Part shown: piece after piece, positions 8,814 to 17,152 of the stretch
Position numbering within the stretch: the first letter of the stretch is position 1
How the letters are laid out: each line of letters begins with the position of its first letter
From: an uncultured Dehalococcoidia bacterium
Lineage (GTDB): Bacteria > Chloroflexota > Dehalococcoidia > Lucifugimonadales > UBA1123
Assembly: GCA_951812505.1 (NCBI GenBank)
Contig: CATOSI010000003.1
Location: 1,116,001-1,180,000, forward strand
DNA: 64,000 nt
Reading direction: 5' to 3'
Made by a program: the position numbers and the translations under genes
The notes under the pieces: generated by a model
Seen by the model: only the letters and a program-made list of their open reading frames with translations
Databases searched by the model: none
What the model was told of the DNA's origin: nothing

Positions 8814-9071
8814 TTGCCAGCGCCAAAGTCAGATAGAGCATCCCAGGGCCGATACGAGCGCAAGAATCCGTTGCGCACCCGTGCCCGAACATTCGTAAAG
8901 TCGGCGCGCCAAGAGATAGAAGAAGGAAACTTGGACGCGGCGGAACAGTCCGTCCGAAATGCCGTCATCGCGCTCGACAAAGCGGCCTCGAAGGGCGCCC
9001 TGCACCCGAAGAACGTCGCCCGACGCAAGTCTCGCATAATGAGTCAGCTCAGCCGAGCTCGAAACTCCTAG
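8814..9071 (+). CDS. rpsT: 30S ribosomal protein S20
   Basis: An 85-residue basic protein of the S20 family: lysine- and arginine-rich helices, an N terminus with SDRASQGRYERKNP, and the conserved C-terminal signature ALDKAASKGALHPKNVARRKSR. It binds 16S rRNA at the base of the small subunit. The start is TTG at 8814 with GGAG eight bases upstream; no ATG lies in the right place. Confidence 0.95.
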   Translation: MPAPKSDRASQGRYERKNPLRTRARTFVKSARQEIEEGNLDAAEQSVRNAVIALDKAASKGALHPKNVARRKSRIMSQLSRARNS

Positions 9072-9247
9072 TTCCGGGGGTCCGATGTCCGGGCGTTGTG
9101 TGCAGAATGGCAGGTTCTGCAGTGGTGATTCCTGCAAGGCGTGTACAATTAGGGCCGGACAATGAACCAGGGAGTTGTTCTGACATCCCAAGTGTTGCGT
9201 ATCTAAAATCTTGCCAGTACATGAAAGAGAATTCGAGAGTTAATTAG

Positions 9248-9505
9248 ATGCTCAAAATCCGACTTAGAAGAACCGGGGCGCGAAATCAGCCGAGTTACAG
9301 GGTGGTAGTCGCCGATTCCAGAGCTGCCCGCGACGGCGCCTTTATTGACCATCTCGGTCACTACAATCCGCGAACAGAGCCGCCGACGCTGTCTATAGAC
9401 CAGGAAAAGGCTCAGAAATGGATCCGCCAGGGCGCTCAGCCCACGGACTCAGTAAAGCAGCTTCTGAGGACTCTTGCCTCAATGGAGAAGTCCGAAGACG
9501 AATGA
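9248..9505 (+). CDS. rpsP: 30S ribosomal protein S16
   Basis: An 85-residue S16 protein with the family opening (M)[20 protein letters not shown] and the segment [11 protein letters not shown]. It is the first gene of a compact rpsP-khpA-rimM cluster. Its stop codon overlaps the khpA start (ATGA). Confidence 0.96.
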   Translation: MLKIRLRRTGARNQPSYRVVVADSRAARDGAFIDHLGHYNPRTEPPTLSIDQEKAQKWIRQGAQPTDSVKQLLRTLASMEKSEDE

Positions 9506-9732
9506 AAGAACTCGTCGAATTCATAGCCAGATCCATAACCTCCCAGCCTGACGAGGTTCGCGTCACCGAAGAAGAAGACGAGGATGGCCGCGTCATACTC
9601 AGGCTGGAAGTCGCTCCGGAAGACAAGGGCAAAGTCATCGGTCGTCAGGGCCGGGTGGCGCAATCTATGAGAGTTCTATTGAGAGTCGCCGCCGTAAAGC
9701 AGGGCGCTCACGCCACACTGGAGATTGTCTGA
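9502..9732 (+). CDS. khpA: KH-domain RNA-binding protein KhpA
   Basis: A 76-residue single KH-domain protein. The RNA-binding GXXG loop is in GKVIGRQGR (about residues 43-51), followed by the helix [13 protein letters not shown]. It starts at the ATG overlapping the rpsP stop by four bases, matching the usual rpsP-khpA-rimM order in many bacteria. It is predicted to be an RNA chaperone, often paired with KhpB. The frame is open upstream to 9418, but that part lies inside rpsP and is not homologous. Confidence 0.93.
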   Translation: MKELVEFIARSITSQPDEVRVTEEEDEDGRVILRLEVAPEDKGKVIGRQGRVAQSMRVLLRVAAVKQGAHATLEIV

Positions 9733-9764
9733 ACATCCAGCGCAAGAGCAATAGGCCTTCCAGA

Positions 9765-10271
9765 ATGCCGGAGCCTCCGCCCGACCATGTGGCGGTGGGG
9801 CAGATAACGAGCGCGTGGGGTATCAGAGGACACGTCAGGGTGCAGCCCCAGACCGACTTTGCCGAGCGCTTCGACGCCGGATCCACCCTCTACGTTGATG
9901 GTGTTGCCGCGAAAGTTACTGCGGCTCGCCCGAACAAAGGGGGCTACGTCGTCCTCCTAGACTCCGTGCCGGACAGGAACGCAGCCGAGGCTCTGAGGGG
10001 CGCGCTGCTCACAGTTCCGGAGCAAGAACTCGCGGAGTTGCCCAAGGACACATTTTACCACTTCCAACTCGTTGAAATGGACGTGTACTCCGATGAAGAT
10101 GAATATCTGGGACAGGTAGCCGAGATAATCGAAACGCCCGGTAACGACGTTTACATAGTCCGTAAGCCTAATGAACGGGATTTGCTGCTGCCCGCAATCA
10201 GGGATGTTGTGTTGGACGTGGACACCGACTCGTCTCGGATGACTGTCCATTTGATGCCCGGTTTGCGCTAG
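9765..10271 (+). CDS. rimM: Ribosome maturation factor RimM
   Basis: A 168-residue protein with the N-terminal RimM beta-barrel (VAVGQITSAWGIRGHVRV) and a C-terminal PRC-barrel domain (DTFYHFQLVEMDVYSDEDEY through LLLPAIRDVVLDVD). It binds S19 and assists late 30S head assembly. The usual downstream neighbours trmD and rplS are absent here; a small membrane protein follows instead. Confidence 0.95.
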   Translation: MPEPPPDHVAVGQITSAWGIRGHVRVQPQTDFAERFDAGSTLYVDGVAAKVTAARPNKGGYVVLLDSVPDRNAAEALRGALLTVPEQELAELPKDTFYHFQLVEMDVYSDEDEYLGQVAEIIETPGNDVYIVRKPNERDLLLPAIRDVVLDVDTDSSRMTVHLMPGLR

Positions 10272-10345
10272 GCCACTTGAACCAGTAGTACAGGCCCAGT
10301 GGATTGCTGGTAAACTGCGCCTGGGTTAAGGAGACCGGTCGAGAG

Positions 10346-10750
10346 GTGAAGGGACTGACTCCAATCTATGCCACTGTGGTCTCAGGTGTTGTTGCCTGCG
10401 TGATGTTCTGCCTGTCCACCTATATCGGCATCACAGACCGTTTGCCTGTTGACCCCCGCTTGTGGATTGGACCTGACGACGCGAACTCTCAATCCCAGAT
10501 GCTATGGGTAGTGGCGGCCATTCCCGGAGCCTTTTTCTTCCTGATGGTGACCCGGCACCGGGTGTTCGATAACATGAGAATCCCGCCAGTATTCAGCAAC
10601 ATCCGGTCGGGAATCCCTCTGAGTCGAGTAACCGCGCTGGTCTGGGCGGCCCTAATCGTAGTCGGATCTGGAAGCTGTGCGGCGAACATAGCCATACAGG
10701 TTGCGGACCGATACGTGAACCCATCCTGCTTCTACCAGTCGCCCTGTTAG
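10346..10750 (+). CDS. Small membrane protein of unknown function
   Basis: A 134-residue protein with three predicted membrane segments: YATVVSGVVACVMFCLSTYI near the N terminus, MLWVVAAIPGAFFFLMV in the middle, and ALVWAALIVVGSGSCAAN near the C terminus, with a Cys-containing tail. The start is uncertain. GTG at 10346 has AAGGAG 12 bases upstream; a TTG at 10304 would add 14 residues. It lies in the rimM direction 75 bases after it and converges with the ABC permease. No family is recognised. Confidence 0.55.
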   Translation: MKGLTPIYATVVSGVVACVMFCLSTYIGITDRLPVDPRLWIGPDDANSQSQMLWVVAAIPGAFFFLMVTRHRVFDNMRIPPVFSNIRSGIPLSRVTALVWAALIVVGSGSCAANIAIQVADRYVNPSCFYQSPC

Positions 10751-10775
10751 GCAGATTGCCGGGATGCCGTAATGC

Positions 10776-11657
10776 TCAGTCTATTTGCCTGAGTCTCGGA
10801 TCGAGCCTGTCCCGGATCCAGTCGCCGAGGAAGTTCATCGCCATTACGGTCAGCAAAATGGCCAAACCGGGGAAGAATGCCACCCACCACGCGTCGGTCA
10901 GAAAGTCTCTACCGGACGATACCATTGCCCCCCATGCGGGTGTGGGAGGCGGGATGCCGGCGCCAAGGAAGCTGAGTACCGACTCTGCGAGAATCACGCT
11001 CCCCACATTCAGGGACGCGATAACTATCAATATGTGAACGACGCCCGGAAATATGTGCCGCGTGATGATCCTGAAGTGCGACGCCCCGGCCACTTTTGCC
11101 AGCGCGACGTAGTCCAATTCTCTTATCGTCAGGACCTGTGCCCTGACCTGTCTCGTGTATCCGGTCCATGTGAATAACACAAGAACGCCGACAATTATTC
11201 CGAATCCCTGGCCGAAGACGACGACTACGATGAGGGCGATCATTATCACCGGGATAGCCAGCGATATGTCCACGAAACGCATTATGAGCTCATCCACGAA
11301 CCCTCCGACGTAGCCCGATATCAGACCCAGGGTGGTGCCAATGAAAAGACCGGTGGATACGGAAGCGAGCGCAATTATCAGCGAAATCCGCGAACCGTGA
11401 ATAATCCTGCTGAGCAAGTCGCGGCCCAGATTGTCGGCGCCTAGTATGTACGTGGTGGACCCTCCCTCATACCAGATCGGAGGCACGTTACGCGCTCTTA
11501 TATCGGAACGTATAGGGTCATGGGGGGCGATAACGTCCGCAAAGACCGCGCAAACGCAAATCGTGACGATTATCAACACCGGTATTATCGGCCATCGCCT
11601 CAGATACCAGAAGAACTGGGCTACCGGTCGCCTGGGCTGAAGTGCGCTTTCGGTCAT
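10776..11657 (-). CDS. ABC transporter permease, DppC/OppC type
   Basis: A 293-residue inner-membrane permease of a peptide/nickel (family 5) ABC importer. It has an N-terminal membrane helix, a periplasmic loop (APHDPIRSDIRARN), and a cluster of helices with the EAA loop around YVALAKVAGASHFRIITRHIFPG that docks the ATPase. The C terminus GDWIRDRLDPRLRQ is typical of DppC. It overlaps the upstream permease gene by four bases (ATGA). Confidence 0.93.
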   Translation of the reverse strand: MTESALQPRRPVAQFFWYLRRWPIIPVLIIVTICVCAVFADVIAPHDPIRSDIRARNVPPIWYEGGSTTYILGADNLGRDLLSRIIHGSRISLIIALASVSTGLFIGTTLGLISGYVGGFVDELIMRFVDISLAIPVIMIALIVVVVFGQGFGIIVGVLVLFTWTGYTRQVRAQVLTIRELDYVALAKVAGASHFRIITRHIFPGVVHILIVIASLNVGSVILAESVLSFLGAGIPPPTPAWGAMVSSGRDFLTDAWWVAFFPGLAILLTVMAMNFLGDWIRDRLDPRLRQID

Positions 11658-12610
11658 GAAAGTCTGATCCTGGGGTCTATGAGGGCGTAGAGGATATCAA
11701 TGACGAAATTCACGGCGACGTAAATGAAGGTGAACATGAAGACGCAGCCCGTCAGTACCGGGAAGTCGTTGTTATAGACTGCATTGATAGCCAGTCGACC
11801 CAGTCCGGGCCAGGCAAACACTGTTTCCGTAAGAACCGAACCGGTAATCAGCGCCGCGATGTTTATTCCCGCGAAAGTAAGAGGCGCTATAAGGGCGTTC
11901 CGAAAAGCGTGCTTCCAAACTATGGTGTTCTGTGATACTCCCTTGGCGCGGGCCAGCTTGATGAATTCCGAATCCAGGATTTCAAGTACAGAGGTTCGTA
12001 CCAGCCTGATATTGGCTGAAACGAACAGCCAACTGATCGTTATGGTAGGGAGTACATAATTCGAGATGGCGAAGCCCTCGCCCATTGTTGCGCTCGGAAG
12101 CCATTTCAGGTTCGCGGCGAATATGAGAATGAGAATTATTCCCAGCCAGAATGGAGGCGCGGCCTGGCCAAGAAGCGCGAATCCGCGCGCCAACAGGTCC
12201 CAGAGACTTCCTCGCTTGACTGCCGATAGAATTCCGAGCGGGACACCCACAACTCCCGCGAAGACGAACGCCGCCAAGCCGAGCTTAAGTGTATTGAATA
12301 TCCTCTGGCCTATGAGTTCGGTGACTCTTCTGCCGTTATAAACCGATGTTCCCCAATCCCCTTTGATCGCGCGACCCAGCCATATTGCATACTGGAAGGC
12401 TAGAGGCTTGTCCAGATTCATTTCTACGCCGAGGGCATCCCATTGCTCCTGGCTGAAACGTCCCTGGGCGAGGTAGAGATATCTGGGGTCGCCGAGGGCG
12501 CGTGAAAGCCCGAATACGATGAATGTCGCTCCGATTAGAGCCACGATGGAGAATACGATTCTTCTGGTCAGGAATGTCCGCACGTACCGAAAGTCCCCCG
12601 GCTGAGCCAA
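11654..12610 (-). CDS. ABC transporter permease, DppB/OppB type
   Basis: A 318-residue permease, partner of the DppC-type gene. N-terminal TFLTRRIVFSIVALIGATFI and the motif FGLSRALGDP are family hallmarks. The EAA loop lies at EFIKLARAKGVSQNTIVWKH, and the C terminus ends DILYALIDPRIRLS. The start is TTG at 12610 after GGGG with a six-base spacer. It is the second gene of the importer operon, separated from the binding-protein gene by a stem-loop. Confidence 0.92.
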   Translation of the reverse strand: MAQPGDFRYVRTFLTRRIVFSIVALIGATFIVFGLSRALGDPRYLYLAQGRFSQEQWDALGVEMNLDKPLAFQYAIWLGRAIKGDWGTSVYNGRRVTELIGQRIFNTLKLGLAAFVFAGVVGVPLGILSAVKRGSLWDLLARGFALLGQAAPPFWLGIILILIFAANLKWLPSATMGEGFAISNYVLPTITISWLFVSANIRLVRTSVLEILDSEFIKLARAKGVSQNTIVWKHAFRNALIAPLTFAGINIAALITGSVLTETVFAWPGLGRLAINAVYNNDFPVLTGCVFMFTFIYVAVNFVIDILYALIDPRIRLS

Positions 12611-12614
12611 GTAA

Positions 12615-12648
12615 TACCCCGGCGCATCCGTTTGGACATGCCGGGGTA
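12615..12648 (-). terminator. Intercistronic stem-loop inside the ABC importer operon
   Basis: TACCCCGGC and its complement GCCGGGGTA enclose a 16-base loop that can extend the stem (GCATCC/GGACATGC). It lies between the binding-protein gene and the permeases, a place where attenuators or mRNA-stabilising hairpins raise the amount of binding protein over permease. There is no T tract. Confidence 0.55.
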
Positions 12649-12670
12649 AAGCTCGGTCACAGGTTACAAA

Positions 12671-14476
12671 CTATTGGCCCTTGATGTACTCCAGATTGTT
12701 GATGGGCGAGTAGCGGTTCAGAGGCCACTCATTCACCGTTTCTGCCCTGAATGTGAACAATCCCGGTACGGACGCTATGGCCGTGAGGTACATCTGCTCG
12801 TGCGCGTAGTCAATGATCTCTACGTTGATCGTGGCGACTTCCTCCGGGTCTTCGGTAGCCTGCGCCTTGAAGTACAGATCATAAAGCTGGGGGTCTTCGA
12901 GTCCGGGATTCGCCCCCGACTCGACCTGAGTCCACAGTGGAGCGCGAGGCAAGTCCATCGGGTCGTCGGCGCCCGGATTCACGAACAGCCATGGGTAGTT
13001 CAGAGTCCTCTCGACCAGCCTTGGCCTGTGAGCAGTATAAGCCATATTGAACACTTCCGGCTCGAGGCCGATATTACGCCACATCTCTGCCACTGCCTCG
13101 CCGATTTCGGGGACGACCACGCTGTCAGGAGGAATGTAGAACGGGAAGCTGAATCCTTCTTCTACTCCGATCTCCGCCAGCATCGCCTTCGCCTGGTCGG
13201 GGTCGAACTCGATCCGCCAGCGCTCATTCCAGCCGTCCAGGCCCGGACGCGGGGCGTACATTGCGTAGTTAGGCTCGCCAAGTCCGCCAAGCATTACGTC
13301 GTTGATGGCCTCGCGGTCAATCGCCATGGCCAGAGCTGTGCGGAACTTCCTAGCATTCTCCAGGCTGGTAGGGTCGCTTGGATCGCCGATCCAGGGATGG
13401 TCGGCGTCGGGGGTGAATCCCTCTCTACTGACAGGGTCGCCGCTTACCGGCGATTCCGGGTGAATGTAGTTCCCAGCGAACCAGACACCGTGTCCCAGCG
13501 AACCGCCGTGCGGCAGCGTCGAGGCTCCGTAGTTCTCCAGGAGGTCTGCGATGTCCTTGACCGGAATCTGGGCAATGTCGGCCTCGCCCGTGCGCATCAT
13601 AGATACGCGGGTGGCATTTTCCGGCACCTCGAGTATCCTGAGTTTCGAGTAGTAAGGAGTAATTCGCCAGTGGTCCTGGACTGCTTCGGCGTCAATCTTG
13701 TCGCCCTCGATCCACTCCATCACTTCGTATGGACCCGTGGCGACGAGCGTGTTGGCCGCTTCATCGGGGCCCTTGTCGTCATAAACCTTTTTGCTGAAGA
13801 TCACCAATGGGCTTCGGGCGATGTAGTCCGTCCATACGGCCTGGAATTCCTGTACCACAAGCCTGACCGTCTGATCGTCTATGGCCTCGGCGTCCCTGTA
13901 AACGACCGATATTTCACCTGCGTCGTCCCATCTACTTTCCGGGTTCGTCGTCACGTTTGCGTCGTTGTAGCTGTACACAACATCGTCCGCGGTCAGTTTG
14001 CCCCAGCCCTGGTGGAATTCGACGTCGTCCCGCAGGTTGACGATCACTTCACTCTGGTCTTCAGACATCTCCCAACCGGTGGATAACATTGGCTGAGTGG
14101 GCTTGTAGTCCTCGTCCACGGTGCCCAGCCTCTCCGCGAAGCCATATCCGAACAGGAAGGTGCTCGAAGGCCAAGGCAACTTGCCGTTCCTGAACACAGG
14201 CGCGCCCGTCGCTTTCAACACAACCGTCAGCGTGTCGCTCTTTTCCATAGCCTCCGGAGCCGGCTGTGCCGGAGCGGGAGCCGCTGTTGGCGCGGGAGCG
14301 GGCGCGGCTGCCGTTGGCGCGGGAGCAGCCGGAGCGGGCTGGGCCGGAGCGGTTGGTTCTTCCTCTTCTGAAGTGCACGCCGCTAATACCAACGCTATCG
14401 CCAGCATAGCCAGAACGTACATCGAGGTCTTTTGCAGACATGACAACTTATAGATGCGAATGTGAGAGTTAAGCAC
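12671..14476 (-). CDS. ABC transporter substrate-binding lipoprotein (family 5, peptide/nickel type)
   Basis: A 601-residue extracytoplasmic solute-binding protein. It has an N-terminal signal with lipobox LVLAAC (Cys34), then a Pro/Ala-rich linker to about residue 75 and the SBP_bac_5 domain. Family features include the opening segment around WEMSEDQSEVIVNLRDDVEF, the helix REAINDVMLGGLG and the repeat of Trp-rich substrate-pocket residues. The start is GTG at 14476 with a strong GGAGGGG five bases before it; the open frame extends 26 codons further but without a ribosome site. It heads the three-gene importer operon. Confidence 0.92.
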   Translation of the reverse strand: MLNSHIRIYKLSCLQKTSMYVLAMLAIALVLAACTSEEEEPTAPAQPAPAAPAPTAAAPAPAPTAAPAPAQPAPEAMEKSDTLTVVLKATGAPVFRNGKLPWPSSTFLFGYGFAERLGTVDEDYKPTQPMLSTGWEMSEDQSEVIVNLRDDVEFHQGWGKLTADDVVYSYNDANVTTNPESRWDDAGEISVVYRDAEAIDDQTVRLVVQEFQAVWTDYIARSPLVIFSKKVYDDKGPDEAANTLVATGPYEVMEWIEGDKIDAEAVQDHWRITPYYSKLRILEVPENATRVSMMRTGEADIAQIPVKDIADLLENYGASTLPHGGSLGHGVWFAGNYIHPESPVSGDPVSREGFTPDADHPWIGDPSDPTSLENARKFRTALAMAIDREAINDVMLGGLGEPNYAMYAPRPGLDGWNERWRIEFDPDQAKAMLAEIGVEEGFSFPFYIPPDSVVVPEIGEAVAEMWRNIGLEPEVFNMAYTAHRPRLVERTLNYPWLFVNPGADDPMDLPRAPLWTQVESGANPGLEDPQLYDLYFKAQATEDPEEVATINVEIIDYAHEQMYLTAIASVPGLFTFRAETVNEWPLNRYSPINNLEYIKGQ

Positions 14477-14606
14477 GATATCCCCTCCGTCACTTGAAAA
14501 TAGAGCGCACCGTCCAACGTCACGGATACTATGCCAAGAAATCAAGGCTGTCAATGTTTTCAGGAATCGGAGATTAGTAGTCGAGAGACTGCGGTGACTC
14601 TGAACC

Positions 14607-15407
14607 CTACTCCAGCAGGAACTCCTTCACCAGCCGCACGAATTCCTCCGGCTGCTCGATCTCCGGCCTGTGTCCGCAGTTGTCTATGACATCGAGTCGT
14701 GAGCCCGGAATTGACTCGTGGTACACCTGGCTCGCGCTCAATGGCACGATGGCGTCCTCTCTTCCCCAGATGATCTGCGTAGGAAGCCTCTTGAGCCTGC
14801 TCAGGAGATTAGGAAGCGCGCGATAGTACATGTACGGACGCCACGCCAGCCGACAGGACTGTTCTCTGGCTACCTCCCATTGCTCGGCCTGCTCGGGCGT
14901 CGGCTCTTCGGGACAAATCTTCTCGAACTCTGGCGTGTTTTCAGGATCCAGAATGCCCTCGGTCAGGAATTCCTTGGCTACCACCAGGAACATGTCGAAT
15001 ATCTCGCCGGAGGGCGGCTTGATTCCCATCGGGTTGACCAGCGCCAGCTTGTTGAAGCGGTCCGGGTGCATGGTTGCCATCTCGGCGGCCAGCCATCCTC
15101 CGAACGAAAAGCCCATCAGGTCGGGCTTGTCGAAATCCATGTCGTCAAGCGCTTCCAGATACCATCCGGCCATGTCCCGCATATTCATGATCCAGTCCAG
15201 ATAGGGAGTGTCCCCATACCCTGGGTGTGAGGGCGCGGTGATAGAAAAGTCCTGAGCCAGGGACTCGTGAAAATTCATCCATCCGGGCGGTCCCATCTCG
15301 TCGTGCAGCACGATCAGTGGGCGTCCGGCACCGCCCCTGACCACCTGTACCGTTGTCCCCGCCGCCTCCACCGTTTGTTCGGTCCATGTCTTTTGCGCCG
15401 TTGTCAC
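14607..15407 (-). CDS. Alpha/beta hydrolase
   Basis: A 266-residue alpha/beta-hydrolase-fold protein. The nucleophile elbow is GFSFGG (Ser at about 100). The acid is the Asp of WGREDAIVP, and the His is in NCGHRPEIEQPEEF. The cap domain contains an acidic insert rich in Pro/Glu (CPEEPTPEQAEQWEVAREQ). The start is GTG at 15407 after GGAGGAA. It could be an esterase or a C-C bond hydrolase; the substrate is not evident. It stands alone between the ABC operon and hicBA. Confidence 0.88.
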   Translation of the reverse strand: MTTAQKTWTEQTVEAAGTTVQVVRGGAGRPLIVLHDEMGPPGWMNFHESLAQDFSITAPSHPGYGDTPYLDWIMNMRDMAGWYLEALDDMDFDKPDLMGFSFGGWLAAEMATMHPDRFNKLALVNPMGIKPPSGEIFDMFLVVAKEFLTEGILDPENTPEFEKICPEEPTPEQAEQWEVAREQSCRLAWRPYMYYRALPNLLSRLKRLPTQIIWGREDAIVPLSASQVYHESIPGSRLDVIDNCGHRPEIEQPEEFVRLVKEFLLE

Positions 15408-15464
15408 GTCTCGTTCCTCCGATTTCTTTGAATAGACTTCTATTCACCTATAAGAATGCAGAAT

Positions 15465-15716
15465 TCAACGCTCGAATAAGTCTCGACGAATCTCGTCTTG
15501 GGTTAAACCCAAATAACCAGCCACATCAGACAGAATAAGTCTCAGCAGACGTATGTTCACATAACGATGGCGGGGGATAGACACATGATGTTGTGTGCCT
15601 CTGATGGTTGTAGTCATGCGCATATGGCTGCCCCTCTGTCTTGCGAATTGGTATCCGTATCGTCTGCGTAACAGTCGAGCCAGTTCATCACCGGATACAT
15701 CCCGCGGCAATCTCAT
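15465..15716 (-). CDS. hicA: HicA-type mRNA interferase toxin
   Basis: An 83-residue HicA/YcfA-type protein with a double-stranded-RNA-binding-like fold. The conserved RQRGSHMRM carries the catalytic His; the N-terminal helix VSGDELARLLRRRYGY is typical. It overlaps the upstream antitoxin gene by four bases. Expected activity is cleavage of mRNA when the HicB partner is lost. The C terminus DEIRRDLFER is slightly longer than average. Confidence 0.82.
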   Translation of the reverse strand: MRLPRDVSGDELARLLRRRYGYQFARQRGSHMRMTTTIRGTQHHVSIPRHRYVNIRLLRLILSDVAGYLGLTQDEIRRDLFER

Positions 15717-15934
15717 GCGGCTGTAACTTCCTGTTTGATAACAAGATGTAGCCTGATAGTTTCAGGAGTGCCTTCATCAAAGTGGCAGAGTACAGCGTCC
15801 CGTACCATATATTTGAGGTCGTCCCAGTCATCTCCTTGGGTAAATATGCCGTACCCTTCAGCGGTAGCGTAGTATCCCCCATCTTCGTCTTCATACACAT
15901 TGAAGGTTACCTCTCTCGGCGCATTCAGCGACAT
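15713..15934 (-). CDS. hicB: HicB-type antitoxin
   Basis: A 73-residue partial RNase-H-fold protein of the HicB family: NVYEDEDGGYYATAEGYGIFTQGDDWDDL, shown in part as GGYYATAEGYGIFTQGDD, then a helix MVRDAVLCHFD. The start is ATG at 15934, because GGAGGAGG at 15941-15948 gives a six-base spacer; a GTG three bases earlier is too close. The antitoxin gene comes first, then hicA, with a four-base overlap. No DNA-binding domain is visible, so autoregulation would need a partner. Confidence 0.78.
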   Translation of the reverse strand: MSLNAPREVTFNVYEDEDGGYYATAEGYGIFTQGDDWDDLKYMVRDAVLCHFDEGTPETIRLHLVIKQEVTAA

Positions 15935-15965
15935 CACTTACCTCCTCCAAGCTTTTCTCTGGCGC

Positions 15966-15971
15966 ATTATA
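15966..15971 (-). promoter_or_regulatory. -10 box of hicBA
   Basis: TATAAT on the minus strand, embedded in AGAGTGTACTATAAT, which is identical to the rel promoter at 6556-6570. TTGACG lies 12 bases upstream, too close for a standard -35. Confidence 0.4.
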
Positions 15972-16023
15972 GTACACTCTACCCGTCAAGTGCGGATTAG
16001 CTACAACAGGAGATGATGTTAAG

Positions 16024-17022
16024 ATGGGCGACGTAGGAATAATGGGACTCAGGCCGCCGGGCAGCGATTGGAAGTACACGCGGGAGCTTGCCACGCTTGC
16101 CGACGAACTTGGGTATAGCTGCATTACGATGGGCGAATCGTGGGCCGAAGACGCCCTCACTTCGCTTGCCCAGCTCGGCGTGGTTACTTCACGCATAAGG
16201 ATTGGCACTAGCATCGTCCCCATATTCGCGCGTTCGCCCTCTAACCTCGCGATGACAGCCCTCAACATGGATGTCATGACCGAGGGTCGCTTCTTTCTGG
16301 GGCTGGGAGCAAGCGGCAAGCTGGTGATCGAAGACTTTCACGGCGAGGAGTTCCGTAAGCCGCTGACCCGTATGCGAGAGTACATAGACATCATCCGCAT
16401 GGCGATGCGTGGTGAGCGTCTCGACCACGACGGCGAATTCTTCCAGACCCAGCGTTTCAGAGTCCGGTTCAAGCCGTACAGGGACGACCTGCCGATATAC
16501 ATCGCCTCTCTGAGTCCCCCGAGCCTGCGAATGACCGGCGAGCTGGCGGACGGCTGGCTTCCCATCTTTCTCGCTCCCTCGCGTATGGGTCCGTCGCTTT
16601 CCGCAATTCAGGAGGGCGCCGAGTCCGCCGGCCGGTCTCTGGACGACATCACCATCTCGCCACAGGTTTCCGTCTATGTGACCGACGACATTCCCGCTGC
16701 GCGCGACCGCGAACGCCCCCACATCGCCTTCTATATCGGAGGAATGGGAGTCTTCTATCACCAGTATATGCACCGCATCGGCTTCGGCGAAGAATCGGAC
16801 ATGATTCGAGAGGCATACCTCTCAAGAGACCGGGAGAGGGCGGCAAGTCTGGTCACCGACGAGATGGTTGACGAAATGACGATCATCGGCGACCCAGACC
16901 AGTGCCGCGATCAGATGCAGAAATTCTTCGAGTCCGGCGTTGATGAGATCCGGCTGGTGCTCAATGAACCGGACGCCGACTCCTACGTTGCCACGATGAA
17001 AGCTCTCGCGCCGGATGGCTGA
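16024..17022 (+). CDS. LLM-class flavin-dependent oxidoreductase (luciferase-like monooxygenase)
   Basis: A 332-residue TIM-barrel protein of the bacterial-luciferase superfamily. It has the usual segments: LADELGYSCITMGES near the start, RIRIGTSIVPIFARSP, and the EGRFFLGLGASG flavin/substrate loop, ending with a long C-terminal helix IGDPDQCRDQMQKFFESGVDEI. It may use F420 or FMN; the sequence resembles F420-dependent (methylene-H4MPT reductase-like) members. AGGAG lies 12 bases before the ATG. Family expansion is typical of SAR202. The substrate is unknown. Confidence 0.88.
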   Translation: MGDVGIMGLRPPGSDWKYTRELATLADELGYSCITMGESWAEDALTSLAQLGVVTSRIRIGTSIVPIFARSPSNLAMTALNMDVMTEGRFFLGLGASGKLVIEDFHGEEFRKPLTRMREYIDIIRMAMRGERLDHDGEFFQTQRFRVRFKPYRDDLPIYIASLSPPSLRMTGELADGWLPIFLAPSRMGPSLSAIQEGAESAGRSLDDITISPQVSVYVTDDIPAARDRERPHIAFYIGGMGVFYHQYMHRIGFGEESDMIREAYLSRDRERAASLVTDEMVDEMTIIGDPDQCRDQMQKFFESGVDEIRLVLNEPDADSYVATMKALAPDG

Positions 17023-17037
17023 ACCATCGCCCCGATA

Positions 17038-17073
17038 GGCCCTTCTGAGGGATGCTCGCACCTTGGAAGGGCC
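17038..17073 (+). terminator. Stem-loop after the flavin monooxygenase gene
   Basis: GGCCCTTC and GAAGGGCC pair over a 20-base loop, 16 bases after the stop. There is no T tract, so a terminator role is only probable. Confidence 0.35.
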
Positions 17074-17152
17074 ACCACTCGGCAGTTCGATCATCCCGTA
17101 TATCCTTATATCCTGCAAATCCTGATTCAGACCGACGTCTGACGTTCATCCT

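Noticed and set aside
12674..14086. 470-codon open frame on the plus strand
   Set aside because: It is the antisense shadow of the substrate-binding lipoprotein gene, which has clear family similarity, a lipobox and a ribosome site.
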